A stretch of 45,286 nt of DNA, from positions 1 to 45,286 of the forward strand of contig JAAZIA010000015.1 in assembly GCA_012510445.1 (NCBI GenBank), given 5' to 3'. Origin of the DNA: Bacteroidales bacterium. GTDB lineage: Bacteria; Bacteroidota; Bacteroidia; Bacteroidales; UBA932. The translations under genes and the position numbers were made by a program. The notes under the pieces are model-generated. The model saw only the letters and a program-made list of their open reading frames with translations, had not been told where the DNA came from and made no database searches. Of this stretch, positions 13,796-22,598 are shown piece after piece. Every line of letters begins with the position of its first letter. The stretch's first letter is position 1.

Positions 13796-14980
13796 TTAAG
13801 ATTTCACATAGGTAAATGTGCCGTTGGGGCCGGACAGCGTCACGCGGGCAGGGGAGGCGGCTTCCACACGCCCAATGACTTGAGCATCCAGCCCAAAGCC
13901 TCGAGCTATATCAATAATCCGGGCCGAGGCGTGCGGTGGTACGTACAGCTCCATACGGTGTCCCATATTAAAGACGGTGTACATTTCTTTCCAAGGAGTA
14001 CCGCTTATTTCTTGGATTTCGGAAAACAATGGGGGTACGGAAAATAAATTATCTTTGATGATGTGCAGGTCATTTACAAAGTGAAGGATTTTTGTCTGGC
14101 CTCCACCGGTACAATGAACCATCCCGTGGATATCGTCTCTACAAGCCTTGAAAACAGCCTTTATGATTGGGGCGTAGGTACGGGTGGGCGAGAGCACTAA
14201 TTTTCCATACGTAAGGCCCGAGGAAGGGTGTATGTCTATCAGCTTTCTGGTTCCGGTATATACCACGTCATCGGGGGTTCCGGGATCGTAACTTTCCGGA
14301 AAAGTACGGGCCAGTACCTTAGTAAACACGTCGTGACGGGCACTCGTTAAGCCGTTGCTTCCTATGCCGCTGTTGTAGGTGTCTTCGTACGTAGTTTGAC
14401 CGTAAGAGGCCAATCCCACAATGACGTCACCCGGTTGAATGAGGGCGTTGTCAATGACCCGATCCCGTCTTATGCGCGCACATACCGTACTGTCCACAAT
14501 GACCGTACGCACCAGATCGCCTACATCAGCCGTTTCTCCTCCTGTCAGCTCCAGGTGAATGCCCAGGTCCTGCATTTTTTCACAAAACCGCCTGCTGCCT
14601 CCAATGAGCCGGGCAATCACTTCTGCCGGTACTAGGCGTTTGTTTCGTCCAATGGTGGAACTGAGTAGGATGTTGTCCGTAATACCTACGCACAACAAAT
14701 CGTCCAGGTTCATAACTATGGCATCTTGTGCAATCCCTTCCCATACGCTCAAATCACCCGTTTCCCTCCAATAACAATAGGCAAGAGAAGATTTAGTTCC
14801 CGCACCGTCTGCATGCATGACCAGGCAGTATTCCGGATCATGGGTAAGGATATCGGGGATGATCTTGCAAAAAGCCTGCGGAAACAACCCTTTTGAGGTA
14901 CCTTCCAAGGCGGCATGCACTTCGCTTTTAGACGTGGAAACTCCACGGCGGCTGTATGTTTCTGCTTCCAGACGGTTCAT
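13796..14980 (-). CDS. purM: Phosphoribosylformylglycinamidine cyclo-ligase (AIR synthetase)
   Basis: A 394-residue PurM of the long Bacteroidetes type. It closes the imidazole ring of AIR using ATP. Visible features: VMHADGAGTKSSLAY near 54, DAIVMNLDDLLCVG near 86, LTGGETADVGDLVRT near 144, and GMVHCTGGGQTK near 287. No low-complexity insert is present. The start codon overlaps by one base the stop of the upstream GSIII-like gene (TAATG), so the two are probably translated together. Confidence 0.95.
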   Translation of the reverse strand: MNRLEAETYSRRGVSTSKSEVHAALEGTSKGLFPQAFCKIIPDILTHDPEYCLVMHADGAGTKSSLAYCYWRETGDLSVWEGIAQDAIVMNLDDLLCVGITDNILLSSTIGRNKRLVPAEVIARLIGGSRRFCEKMQDLGIHLELTGGETADVGDLVRTVIVDSTVCARIRRDRVIDNALIQPGDVIVGLASYGQTTYEDTYNSGIGSNGLTSARHDVFTKVLARTFPESYDPGTPDDVVYTGTRKLIDIHPSSGLTYGKLVLSPTRTYAPIIKAVFKACRDDIHGMVHCTGGGQTKILHFVNDLHIIKDNLFSVPPLFSEIQEISGTPWKEMYTVFNMGHRMELYVPPHASARIIDIARGFGLDAQVIGRVEAASPARVTLSGPNGTFTYVKS

Positions 14981-16092
14981 TATCTCAGATAAAATAAATC
15001 TTTGTATTTAGGCAATTGCCACAAGCTGTGATCCACAATCATTTCCAGGTGGTCTGCCCGTTTACGGATCTCTTCCATGAGGGCAGGTATCTCTTCTTTT
15101 GTTGTCTTAGGACCGTTCCACGCATCCAGCAGTTGGTGGACCAGGTTACGCAATTCGTTCACGTACCGTGCCGTAATTTCTACGGCTTTGAACTGTGTAG
15201 AGGCCAGCTCTTTAAACGTTTCTTCGGGGAACGCTTCTTTCAGGCCTTGTATGTTTTTCAGCAACAGGTTCTGGTGGCGTACGGCTGCAGGCACAAAATG
15301 GTTGATGGTCATCTGGCTAAGTACATGCACTTCCCGCTCCAGTTGCATGACATTCTCTTGTTCCCGGTAGGTTTGCACCTCGGCAGGTACGTCTTTGCTT
15401 GCTGCGCAATGCAAAGTAGCTGCCGTTTCTGCCAAAGATACTATCATTTGGTTGAACGTGCCCGTGTGTTCTTGTATAAACTCAGCTGCCAACCTGTTAA
15501 AGTGCAAGAGCGTGCCGGTACATTCCAAAGGGAAGCGAATAGGTGTGGTAAGCGGAGCACCGTCTGCCATCAGGCTCCAGTGACAGTACTGTGCCGAGGC
15601 GGGGAACCCTGCAAAAGGCCGGGGGTGGAGGAGCACTTTAATGCCTTGGTCATCCTCCGGACTCAACAGAATTTTCAGTAGATTCTGCCTTTCTTTTGGT
15701 GCGTTTGCAGCGTTATCCACATCTAATATCACCGCAAGCTGTGTGGGAACTCCTTTGCCTCCCGAGAACGTTATAATCATGCCTTCTTCTTCTGCTGTTT
15801 CCTGTACTTCTGCTATGAAGGCCTCTGCACTGTATGGAATCAGAGGGTAGCCCGGGGTATGGGGATAGAGGTGTTTGCTGGGTGAAAGTCCTTGCAGTGT
15901 CCGCCCGCACAACAACAGATCCGGGCGGGATTGGTACATGAAGCGGTCTGTCAGGTAAAATTCTATTTCCAGGCGGTACACCAGCTGTACTGAATTTTCA
16001 AATTCCGGTTCATGCTGTTCCATCCATTGATGCAAGGCCTGTTCTACGGCCACCACAGAGTCTGCGTGTTTTTCTACGGGAAAATGAGCCAT
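14980..16092 (-). CDS. Truncated, active-site-deficient glutamine synthetase III homologue
   Basis: A 370-residue protein. Its N-terminal half aligns by eye with the catalytic half of GSIII: LEIEFYLTD, RPDLLLCGRTLQG, then VLLHPRPFAG...HWSL where active GSIII has LHEKPFAGVNGSGKHNNWSL. Its C-terminal 130 residues match the GSIII tail (TINHFVPAAVRHQNLLL and RADHLEMIVDHSLWQLPKYK). GSIII is about 730 residues; here the first about 150 and about 200 central residues, including the GANEAPP region, are absent. HNEVAPGQ is replaced by SGGKGVPTQ. Glutamine synthesis is therefore unlikely. The frame is intact and coupled to purM, so a regulatory or structural role is possible but speculative. Confidence 0.7.
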   Translation of the reverse strand: MAHFPVEKHADSVVAVEQALHQWMEQHEPEFENSVQLVYRLEIEFYLTDRFMYQSRPDLLLCGRTLQGLSPSKHLYPHTPGYPLIPYSAEAFIAEVQETAEEEGMIITFSGGKGVPTQLAVILDVDNAANAPKERQNLLKILLSPEDDQGIKVLLHPRPFAGFPASAQYCHWSLMADGAPLTTPIRFPLECTGTLLHFNRLAAEFIQEHTGTFNQMIVSLAETAATLHCAASKDVPAEVQTYREQENVMQLEREVHVLSQMTINHFVPAAVRHQNLLLKNIQGLKEAFPEETFKELASTQFKAVEITARYVNELRNLVHQLLDAWNGPKTTKEEIPALMEEIRKRADHLEMIVDHSLWQLPKYKDLFYLR

Positions 16093-16112
16093 ATTGTTTT
16101 AGTTTAGTCAGA

Positions 16113-16120
16113 CAAAAGTA
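16113..16120 (-). promoter_or_regulatory. -7 box for the GSIII-like/purM operon
   Basis: TACTTTTG on the minus strand, 20 bp before the ATG at 16092. No clear -33 box. Confidence 0.45.
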
Positions 16121-16157
16121 GGAAAATAAAAGATGTAGGAAAAATAAAAGAAAACCG

Positions 16158-16165
16158 TATCTTTG
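16158..16165 (+). promoter_or_regulatory. -7 box for the aminotransferase
   Basis: TATCTTTG, 31 bp before the ATG at 16197. It is divergent from the box at 16113-16120. No clear -33 box. Confidence 0.5.
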
Positions 16166-16196
16166 TTGATTAAATTTTAATAAATAACTAGTTACT

Positions 16197-17396
16197 ATGT
16201 TAGGTATATCTGAACTGTCAAAGAAAATGCCGGCTTCTCCCATCAGAAAGCTGGTTCCTTATGCCGAGGCGGCAAAAAAGCGTGGAATCAAAGTGTATCA
16301 TCTGAACATTGGCCAGCCCGATGTGGAATCTCCAAAAGAAGCACTGGAACCTATCCGTAATTTTGATCTGAAATTGATTTCGTACCCTCATTCGGGAGGT
16401 ATTGAGTCGTACCGCAGAGGATTGGCAAAATATTACGAAAGTGTAAATATTAAACTGTCCTACGAACAGATCATAGTAACCATAGGCGGATCGGAAGCGT
16501 TACACATGGCATTGAACGTATGTTGTAACCCCGGAGACGAGGTGATTGTCTTTGAACCTTTTTACACCAATTACAACACGTTTGCCCTTATGACGGGAGT
16601 GAAATTTATCCCCGTTACCACCACCATTGAAGACGGTTTTGCGCTGCCCCCCATGAGCGAGGTTGAAAAATACATTACCCCAAAAACAAAAGCTATTCTG
16701 ATCAACAGCCCCGGTAATCCCACCGGAACTTTATATACAAAAGAAGATATTTTGAAATTGGGAGAGATTGTCAAGAAGCACAACTTGTTCTTAATGAGTG
16801 ACGAGGTATACAGAGAATTCTGCTATACAGACGAACCGCATTTCTCTTGCATGCATATCCCCGGAGCAGAACAGCACGTCATTTTGATTGACTCGGTCTC
16901 TAAACGTTACAGCATGTGCGGTGCACGTGTGGGCTGTATTGCTTCCCATAACAAAGAGGTGATGGGTGCCGTTATGCGTTTTGCACAGGCTCGCCTTTGC
17001 GGACCGGCTATCGGCCAAATGGCTTCTGAAGGAGCACTCAACACGCCGCAATCCTATTTTGACAGCGTGAAAGAAGAATACATCAGCCGTCGCGATTTGA
17101 TGATTGAAAGACTCAACAAAATGGAAGGCGTTTATTCCCCTATGCCCAAAGGTGCTTTCTACACCACGGCACGTTTGCCTGTTGACGATTCAGAAAAATT
17201 CGCACAATGGTTGCTGGAAGAGTTCAGCTACGAAGGACAAACCGTAATGGTAGCTCCGGCCGCCGGATTCTATGCCACGCCGGGTAAAGGTACCAATGAA
17301 GTCCGCATTGCTTACGTACTTAAAAAAGAAGACATAACCAATGCCATGGATTGCTTGGAAAGAGCTTTACAAGAATACCCGGGAAGGGTGCTGTAA
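16197..17396 (+). CDS. Class I PLP-dependent aminotransferase (aspartate aminotransferase-like)
   Basis: A 399-residue fold-type I aminotransferase. Features: HLNIGQPDVESP near 36, YPHSGGIESYRRGLAKYY near 62, the cofactor region INSPGNPTG near 168, MSDEVYREF near 200, and SVSKRYSMCGARVG, with the PLP lysine at about 235. Close relatives are annotated as aspartate aminotransferases, but substrate choice in this family cannot be read from sequence. It is a single-gene unit with its own promoter and a strong terminator shared with the convergent PUR-like gene. Confidence 0.9.
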   Translation: MLGISELSKKMPASPIRKLVPYAEAAKKRGIKVYHLNIGQPDVESPKEALEPIRNFDLKLISYPHSGGIESYRRGLAKYYESVNIKLSYEQIIVTIGGSEALHMALNVCCNPGDEVIVFEPFYTNYNTFALMTGVKFIPVTTTIEDGFALPPMSEVEKYITPKTKAILINSPGNPTGTLYTKEDILKLGEIVKKHNLFLMSDEVYREFCYTDEPHFSCMHIPGAEQHVILIDSVSKRYSMCGARVGCIASHNKEVMGAVMRFAQARLCGPAIGQMASEGALNTPQSYFDSVKEEYISRRDLMIERLNKMEGVYSPMPKGAFYTTARLPVDDSEKFAQWLLEEFSYEGQTVMVAPAAGFYATPGKGTNEVRIAYVLKKEDITNAMDCLERALQEYPGRVL

Positions 17397-17432
17397 ACAG
17401 CAACTAAATAAAGTACGCGAAAGCGTATAGAT

Positions 17433-17473
17433 AAAAAACGCAGTAGCAGATAAAAAGGCTCCTGCGTTTTTTT
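17433..17473. terminator. Bidirectional intrinsic terminator
   Basis: AAAAAACGCAG (17433-17443) pairs with CTGCGTTTTTTT (17462-17473), giving a G/C-rich stem flanked by A and T runs. It lies between two convergent genes and its T-run overlaps the stop codon of the minus-strand one. Confidence 0.8.
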
Positions 17474-17813
17474 AGGTCTTGTCTAAATCTTCAAAAGTGA
17501 TGTTTGAAAAATCTGCAGGACGGGCTTCCACTACGGGAATACGCTCTTTGATAAAAGCAATCACTTCTTCCAGTCCTTCACTAAACTTTTCAAAATCTTC
17601 TTTGTATAGAAAAATCTTATGTTTTTCGTAAGAAAATCGTCCGTCTTTATCTACACGACGTTTGCTTTCCGTAATAGTTAGGTAATAATCGTTTCCCCTT
17701 GTTGTCTTTACATCAAAGAAATACGTTCTCTTACCGGCCCGTACGGGTTTGGAAAATACATCATCTCCACTATGTTCCACTTTTTGGGAACGGCCGCTAT
17801 CTTCAGAATACAT
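17472..17813 (-). CDS. PUR-alpha-like nucleic-acid-binding protein (DUF3276)
   Basis: 113 residues. The PUR repeat is clear: VFSKPVRAGKRTYFFDVKTT, NDYYLTITESKRR, YEKHKIFLYKEDFEKF. Members bind single-stranded DNA or RNA; the spirochaete relative BpuR is a nucleic-acid-binding regulator. It is widespread in Bacteroidetes as a small standalone protein. The start is the ATG at 17813; an in-frame TTG at 17840 lies within the -7 box and is rejected. Acidic C-terminal tail. Confidence 0.88.
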   Translation of the reverse strand: MYSEDSGRSQKVEHSGDDVFSKPVRAGKRTYFFDVKTTRGNDYYLTITESKRRVDKDGRFSYEKHKIFLYKEDFEKFSEGLEEVIAFIKERIPVVEARPADFSNITFEDLDKT

Positions 17814-17837
17814 AACTGTTATTTGTTTATATCTACG

Positions 17838-17845
17838 CAAATATA
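17838..17845 (-). promoter_or_regulatory. -7 box of the PUR-like gene
   Basis: TATATTTG on minus, 24 bp before the ATG at 17813. It is divergent from the nusB box only 23 bp away. Confidence 0.6.
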
Positions 17846-17868
17846 AAATATATTTACTTTAAATGCTG

Positions 17869-17876
17869 TATATTTG
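17869..17876 (+). promoter_or_regulatory. -7 box of the nusB operon
   Basis: TATATTTG, 26 bp before the nusB ATG. It probably drives the nusB-yajC-ybbR-coaE run. Confidence 0.6.
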
Positions 17877-17902
17877 CAGAGATTCTTTTTGATTTAGACA
17901 AT

Positions 17903-18847
17903 ATGCTCAACCGGCGAATCATTCGTATCAAAGTTTTTAAGCTTTTATTCAGTAGTGTTCACTCACAGAATTTTGACCTGTCACTGGCAGAAAAAGAACT
18001 GTTATTAAGTCTGGACAAAACACGTCAATTGTACTTTTTGCTGCTGAACCTTCCCGATGCGCTCGTTCGCTTTGCTCAAGAAAGGATTGATATAGGATTG
18101 CAGAAATACCATCCTTCAGAAGAAGAAGCCAACCCCAACCTGCGCTTTGTAAACAACCGCTTGACCGCTTTTTTGCAAAAAGACAAAGAGCTGGGTTATG
18201 CCCGGGAGAGAGGCCTTAACTGGGGGGAACACAGAAGCTACATCCGAAGGATCCATGAACAGCTGAAAGAAGAACCTTTCTTTATAGACTATATGACTCA
18301 AGCACAAGAACCCGGTTTTGAAGAAGACGTAAAACTGTTTATGGACTTTTACAGCTCGCAACCGGCAGCCGATCCGGAACTGTACGGTCTGTTGGAAGAT
18401 ATGAGCCTGTATTGGGCAGATGATGTGGCGTATGTATGTGACGTTGTTTTGTCGCAGCTGGAAAACTTGAAAGAAACTACCCGTCAGCTCAGGCATCCGG
18501 AATTGTTTTACAACAACGACGATAAAGAATACGCCTTGGGCCTGCTGCATCAATCCCTCATTCACTACAATACATATATAGGGTACATAAAGAAATTTGC
18601 AGAAAACTGGGATCCGGAACGGATTGCGGCTACAGACAATATACTTATTGTCATGGGGGTAGCAGAAGCAGTGGCCTTTTCCAGCATTCCCGTAAAAGTG
18701 ACCCTGAACGAAATGGTAGAGATATCAAAACTCTACAGCACAGAGAACTCCCGTGTTTTTGTAAACGGCATCTTAGATAGAATCTTAAAACACTTGTTGC
18801 AAAAAGGTGACATTGTTAAAAAAGGCAGGGGTCTGGTAGAGAATTAG
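17903..18847 (+). CDS. nusB: Transcription antitermination factor NusB
   Basis: 314 residues, the long form normal for Bacteroidetes (proteobacterial NusB is about 140). The N-terminal MLNRRIIRIKVFKLLFS and the C-terminal NusB fold (RIAATDNILIVMGVAEAVAF, VTLNEMVEISKLYSTENSRV, FVNGILDRI) are clear. NusB binds boxA RNA with S10/NusE for rRNA antitermination. First gene of a run conserved in Bacteroidales: nusB-yajC-ybbR-coaE-DUF5606. Confidence 0.95.
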   Translation: MLNRRIIRIKVFKLLFSSVHSQNFDLSLAEKELLLSLDKTRQLYFLLLNLPDALVRFAQERIDIGLQKYHPSEEEANPNLRFVNNRLTAFLQKDKELGYARERGLNWGEHRSYIRRIHEQLKEEPFFIDYMTQAQEPGFEEDVKLFMDFYSSQPAADPELYGLLEDMSLYWADDVAYVCDVVLSQLENLKETTRQLRHPELFYNNDDKEYALGLLHQSLIHYNTYIGYIKKFAENWDPERIAATDNILIVMGVAEAVAFSSIPVKVTLNEMVEISKLYSTENSRVFVNGILDRILKHLLQKGDIVKKGRGLVEN

Positions 18848-18865
18848 ACAGAAAACTTTTTAAAT

Positions 18866-19198
18866 TTGAACAATATTATGCAAGCTTTATTTTTTATTTT
18901 ACAGGCAGAAAGCCAAGGGAAACTTGGAAACTACTCTTTCTTAATTATGATGGGCGCTATTTTTCTGATCATGTATTTTTTGATGATCCGCCCTCAGAAA
19001 AAACGTCAGAAAGAACTGCAAGCTTACCGTGATAACCTTAAAAAAGGTGAAAAAGTAGTTACGGCCGGCGGCATTTACGGAACCATTGCAGAAGTAAAAG
19101 ACAATTACGTCCTCCTGGAAGTAGATACCAACGTTAAAATACGTGTAGACAAATCTACATTGGTAAAAGATTCTTCTGATCTGCAACAAGGCAGCTGA
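18866..19198 (+). CDS. yajC: Preprotein translocase subunit YajC
   Basis: 110 residues with one membrane helix (FLIMMGAIFLIMYFLMIRPQ, about 25-45) followed by the hallmark QKKRQKELQAYRDNLKKGEK and VVTAGGIYGTIAEV. It is an accessory subunit of the Sec translocon with SecDF. It lies 18 bp after nusB. Confidence 0.95.
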   Translation: MNNIMQALFFILQAESQGKLGNYSFLIMMGAIFLIMYFLMIRPQKKRQKELQAYRDNLKKGEKVVTAGGIYGTIAEVKDNYVLLEVDTNVKIRVDKSTLVKDSSDLQQGS

Positions 19199-19211
19199 TA
19201 CCCTTTGACCT

Positions 19212-20159
19212 ATGAAGAGGAGGTCCAGACTGGTTTTATTGCTTTGTATTCTCATTGCTTTTATTCTTTGGGTAGTGTATACGTTATCCAATGAATACAC
19301 CTCTTATTTTCGTTTTCCGTTAGAAGTAGAAACCAACCTGGACGGTCGCACCAATACGTCCCAGGCAGACAACACACTCTTTTTAAGAGGTACGGCCAGG
19401 GGGTCTTACATTATCCGTCATACGTGGAGAAAGAAAACTCCGCAGATCCGCATTTTTGCAGACAAAAACCTGCTACGCATGTATCCGGAAAAAGACGGAG
19501 AGTTTTACCTGTTGGCAGACAACGTACACAACCTGGTAAACGATGCGCTGGGAACAGACTTACAGTTGGAAGTGATCCTTACCGATACCATTCGATTGGA
19601 ATACAAAGCTACGCACCACAAAAAAGTACCGATAACGCTTGTTGCGGACTTGTCTTACAAGGCACAACACATGTCTTTTGAACCCATAAGGATTCAGCCG
19701 GACAGTGTGCTGGTCTATGCAGAAGAATCCACTTTGGCTCTTATAGACGAAATTCGTACCCGTAGGATCTCCCTTACGCATCTGGACAAAACAGTAGAAG
19801 GCATTGCGCGTTTAGAAGTACCGGCCAACACGCGCCTGTCTTATACAGACGTGAACTACGAAGTGATGGTTAAGCGGTACATAGAATTAAGCTTTCAGGT
19901 ACCCGTTATGACTGCCAACGTGCCTCCTCGTGTAGATTTGCTCCTTTTGCCCGACAAGATTACCGTTCAGTTTCGTTGCCCGTTTGAAGACGCTGTGGGT
20001 ATAAAAGAAGACGACTTTGTACTGGTTGTAGATTACAACCGGTTTGTTACTAAAGATAGCGGCAAAACCATTCCGGAACTGCAACAGGCCCCGGCTGTCG
20101 TCAGCCACATTCAGTTTATACCGCAGTTTGTTGACGGAATCATTCAGAACCGCTATTAA
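19212..20159 (+). CDS. YbbR-like domain membrane protein
   Basis: 315 residues. An N-terminal helix (LVLLLCILIAFILWVVYTLS) anchors an extracytoplasmic body with YbbR-type repeats (KKVPITLVADLSYKAQHMSF, RISLTHLDKTVEGIARLEVP). In Firmicutes YbbR/CdaR regulates diadenylate cyclase CdaA. No cyclase lies here, so that role cannot be assumed. The gene is 13 bp after yajC and precedes coaE, the typical Bacteroidales order. Confidence 0.8.
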   Translation: MKRRSRLVLLLCILIAFILWVVYTLSNEYTSYFRFPLEVETNLDGRTNTSQADNTLFLRGTARGSYIIRHTWRKKTPQIRIFADKNLLRMYPEKDGEFYLLADNVHNLVNDALGTDLQLEVILTDTIRLEYKATHHKKVPITLVADLSYKAQHMSFEPIRIQPDSVLVYAEESTLALIDEIRTRRISLTHLDKTVEGIARLEVPANTRLSYTDVNYEVMVKRYIELSFQVPVMTANVPPRVDLLLLPDKITVQFRCPFEDAVGIKEDDFVLVVDYNRFVTKDSGKTIPELQQAPAVVSHIQFIPQFVDGIIQNRY

Positions 20160-20172
20160 TTTCTGCAACGCA

Positions 20173-20838
20173 ATGATTATCTTGGGTATTACAGGAGGTA
20201 TAGGCAGTGGGAAAAGCTACGTTACCAAGATTTTTGGAGCTTTGGGTATTCCTTATTACGATTCCGATGACCGTACAAAACAACTGTATATAGAACACCC
20301 AAAATTAAAAAAAGAACTTTCCGCCCTGTTGGGAACAGACGTCTTTAAAGACGGTACTCTGGACAGGCAAAAGATGGCAGATCTGATTTTTAACAATGCA
20401 GAACTGCTAAGCCGGGTGAACCACCTGGTACACCCCTACGTGGTGGGGGATTTTTTACAATGGGCCAAGCCTTTGAGGGCTCCGTACGTAATCTTTGAAA
20501 GTGCCATCCTGTTGCAGATGGACCCTCCGTTTCACACCACGCGGGTGTTGACCGTCTCGGCAGATAAAGAAATCAGGCTAAGCCGGGCTGCCGGGCGCAA
20601 TGAAGTACACCGCCAATCTGTACTAGAGAGGATGGACAAACAATGGAGCGATAAACAGAGAGAAGCGGGGGCAGATTTTGTGATAGAATCCAACAACCGC
20701 AAGGCGCTGCTTCCCAGGGTGCTGGAGGTGCACCAAACGATGTTAAACTTGAGAACAAACAATAATGAAAACAGATCTTACGAAAATCCTGTCTATTGGG
20801 GGACAACCGGGACTGTACCTTTACCTGACATCAAGTAA
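20173..20838 (+). CDS. coaE: Dephospho-CoA kinase
   Basis: 221 residues. The P-loop GITGGIGSGKS starts at residue 5, with YYDSDDRTKQL near 27 and the HPYVVGDF lid region near 90. It performs the last step of CoA synthesis. I start at the ATG at 20173, which gives the family N-terminus; the frame is open upstream inside ybbR. The 3' end is unusual: the frame runs 74 bp into the next gene, adding about 20 residues beyond the expected C-terminus, as if the native stop had been lost. Confidence 0.93.
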   Translation: MIILGITGGIGSGKSYVTKIFGALGIPYYDSDDRTKQLYIEHPKLKKELSALLGTDVFKDGTLDRQKMADLIFNNAELLSRVNHLVHPYVVGDFLQWAKPLRAPYVIFESAILLQMDPPFHTTRVLTVSADKEIRLSRAAGRNEVHRQSVLERMDKQWSDKQREAGADFVIESNNRKALLPRVLEVHQTMLNLRTNNNENRSYENPVYWGTTGTVPLPDIK

Positions 20839-21253
20839 CGGTGGTGTGGTTGTAGAATCCCTTACAGACAAACAGCGCAAATGGATGGGTCCCAGCGCAC
20901 GTATGACGGCGCTCTCGGATATTTCTGTATATACACAAACGGAAGATGAACTGAGCCTTCAGGAAATCCTTACCCGCATGAAAGATCACCTGAAAGGCGG
21001 TCCGGCCCCCAATCCGCGCTCCAAAGACACCAATATGCCTGCTTTTTTTGAAGCGGTAATTTCCGAATACGATAGAGAGCGTTTTTATACCTCGCACATG
21101 AAAAAAGTGCTGGAATGGTACAACGTGCTTCAGGAAGCCGACGCCCTTGAATTTGAAGAGCCGGAAACCGAGGCATCTGATGCAGCAGCAGAAGCAGAAG
21201 TAGCAGCAGCAGAAGCAGAAGAAGCAGCATCCGACACTGAAGAACAAAAGTAG
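20765..21253 (+). CDS. DUF5606 protein with heptad Ala/Glu tail
   Basis: 162 residues. The N-terminal about 125 residues (ILSIGGQPGLYLYLTSSNGG, RKWMGPSARMTALSDISVYT, YDRERFYTSHMKKVLEWYN) match the conserved Bacteroidetes DUF5606 family, often encoded beside coaE; function unknown. The tail (about 132-162) is acidic and Ala-rich, with two 21-bp tandem units encoding AAAEAEV and AAAEAEE. The gene starts within coaE (74-bp overlap), and its TAG shares a base with the GTG start of rimO. Confidence 0.85.
   Translation: MKTDLTKILSIGGQPGLYLYLTSSNGGVVVESLTDKQRKWMGPSARMTALSDISVYTQTEDELSLQEILTRMKDHLKGGPAPNPRSKDTNMPAFFEAVISEYDRERFYTSHMKKVLEWYNVLQEADALEFEEPETEASDAAAEAEVAAAEAEEAASDTEEQK
21182..21223 (+). 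repeat. 2 x 21-bp tandem repeat in the DUF5606 C-terminus
   Basis: Units 21182-21202 and 21203-21223 differ at two bases and encode AAAEAEV and AAAEAEE. They are internally rich in GCA/GAA codons. Confidence 0.85.
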
Positions 21254-22587
21254 TGAGGAACAAACCACCGGCAGGCAGTCGTGGGGTAGCGGGGGTGTAT
21301 ACGCTGGGATGCTCCAAAAATAGAGTAGACAGCGAACACCTTATGCGCCAGTTGGAACACGGCGGCTGGGAAGTAATTCCCGATGCCCTGGAAGAAGACT
21401 ACCCGTTAGACGTGTTGATTATCAACACATGCGGCTTTATTCATCCGGCCCGCGAAGAATCCATTCAATACATACTGGAAGCCTTGCAAGCCAAAGAAGA
21501 AGGGCGGTTGGGCAGGGTGTTGATTATGGGATGCTTGTCTGAACGTTATAGGGCCCCATTGCAAAAAGAACTCCCGCAGGCCGATGGTCTGTACGGCGTT
21601 AACCACATTCCCGCCCTTTGTGCTAGTATGGGAGTGCCGTACGTACCCCACCTAGACACGCAACGCGTATTGTCCACCCCGGCCCATTACGCCTACCTGA
21701 AAATCAGTGAAGGATGCGACCGCGGCTGTGCTTACTGTGCCATCCCCCTGATTCGCGGCAATCACCTGTCGCGCCCTAAAGAAGCTTTGCTTGCCGAGGC
21801 CCGTTTTCTGGCGGCTCAGGGAGTAAAAGAACTGAACCTGGTAGCGCAAGACACCAGTTTTTACGGAATGGACCTAACGGGCAAACGAGAGCTCGCAGGA
21901 TTGATGGAAGATTTATGCCGGATAAACGGTATAGAGTGGATCCGTTTGCTGTACACCTATCCGCAGGGATTTCCCACCGATGTACTTCGTTTGATGGCCG
22001 GCGAACCTAAAATTTGTCACTACGTAGATATACCGTTGCAACATATAGCAGATAATGTATTGGAGGCTATGCGACGGAACACAACGCGGGCAGAAACACT
22101 CCGTTTAATAGAAGATTTTCGTACATTAGTACCGGACATTTGTCTGCGCACCACCCTTATGGTAGGCCATCCGGGGGAAGACGAACAGGCATTCCGGCAG
22201 TTGCTTGACTTTGTGGAACAGACACGTTTTGAGAAGCTGGGAGCTTTTACGTACTCAGAAGAAGAGGGCACGTACGGAGCGCAGTTCTTGAAAGACAGCG
22301 TTCCGGAAAAGATAAAACAAGACCGTTATGAAGCGCTTATGGAATTGCAAAAAGGCATTTCTTTTGCATACAACCAATCGCGCGTAGGGAGCCCATGCAC
22401 CCTTTTGGTCGATTACGTAATTACGGCAGAAGGTCGGGATCCTGTGGCACTGGGACGCTCCCGTTCAGAAGCACCGGAAGTAGACGGATACATAGTCTTG
22501 GAACAGGCAAAAAACACGGAACCGGGAACGTTCTTAAACGTGCGTATAACACGGGCAACAGCCTACGATTTATTTGCAGAATTTTAA
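21253..22587 (+). CDS. rimO: Ribosomal protein S12 methylthiotransferase RimO
   Basis: 444 residues. The N-terminal UPF0004 domain has its cysteines in YTLGCSKNRVDSEHLM, INTCGFIHPAREES and MGCLSERY. The radical SAM motif is CDRGCAYC near 158, and a TRAM domain is at the C-terminus. The enzyme adds a methylthio group to an aspartate of ribosomal protein S12. It starts with GTG overlapping the DUF5606 stop; the next ATG would remove the first cluster ligand, so GTG is required. Confidence 0.95.
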   Translation: MRNKPPAGSRGVAGVYTLGCSKNRVDSEHLMRQLEHGGWEVIPDALEEDYPLDVLIINTCGFIHPAREESIQYILEALQAKEEGRLGRVLIMGCLSERYRAPLQKELPQADGLYGVNHIPALCASMGVPYVPHLDTQRVLSTPAHYAYLKISEGCDRGCAYCAIPLIRGNHLSRPKEALLAEARFLAAQGVKELNLVAQDTSFYGMDLTGKRELAGLMEDLCRINGIEWIRLLYTYPQGFPTDVLRLMAGEPKICHYVDIPLQHIADNVLEAMRRNTTRAETLRLIEDFRTLVPDICLRTTLMVGHPGEDEQAFRQLLDFVEQTRFEKLGAFTYSEEEGTYGAQFLKDSVPEKIKQDRYEALMELQKGISFAYNQSRVGSPCTLLVDYVITAEGRDPVALGRSRSEAPEVDGYIVLEQAKNTEPGTFLNVRITRATAYDLFAEF

Positions 22588-22598
22588 AATTTGTTAAC

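Noticed and set aside
14980-16092. Active glutamine synthetase
   Set aside because: Length is half of GSIII and the key ATP/glutamate/ammonia-site motifs are altered or absent.
22395-22598. Long N-terminal extension of FabG inside rimO
   Set aside because: The extension is basic, low in family resemblance and overlaps rimO. The ATG at 22599 begins the SDR fold.
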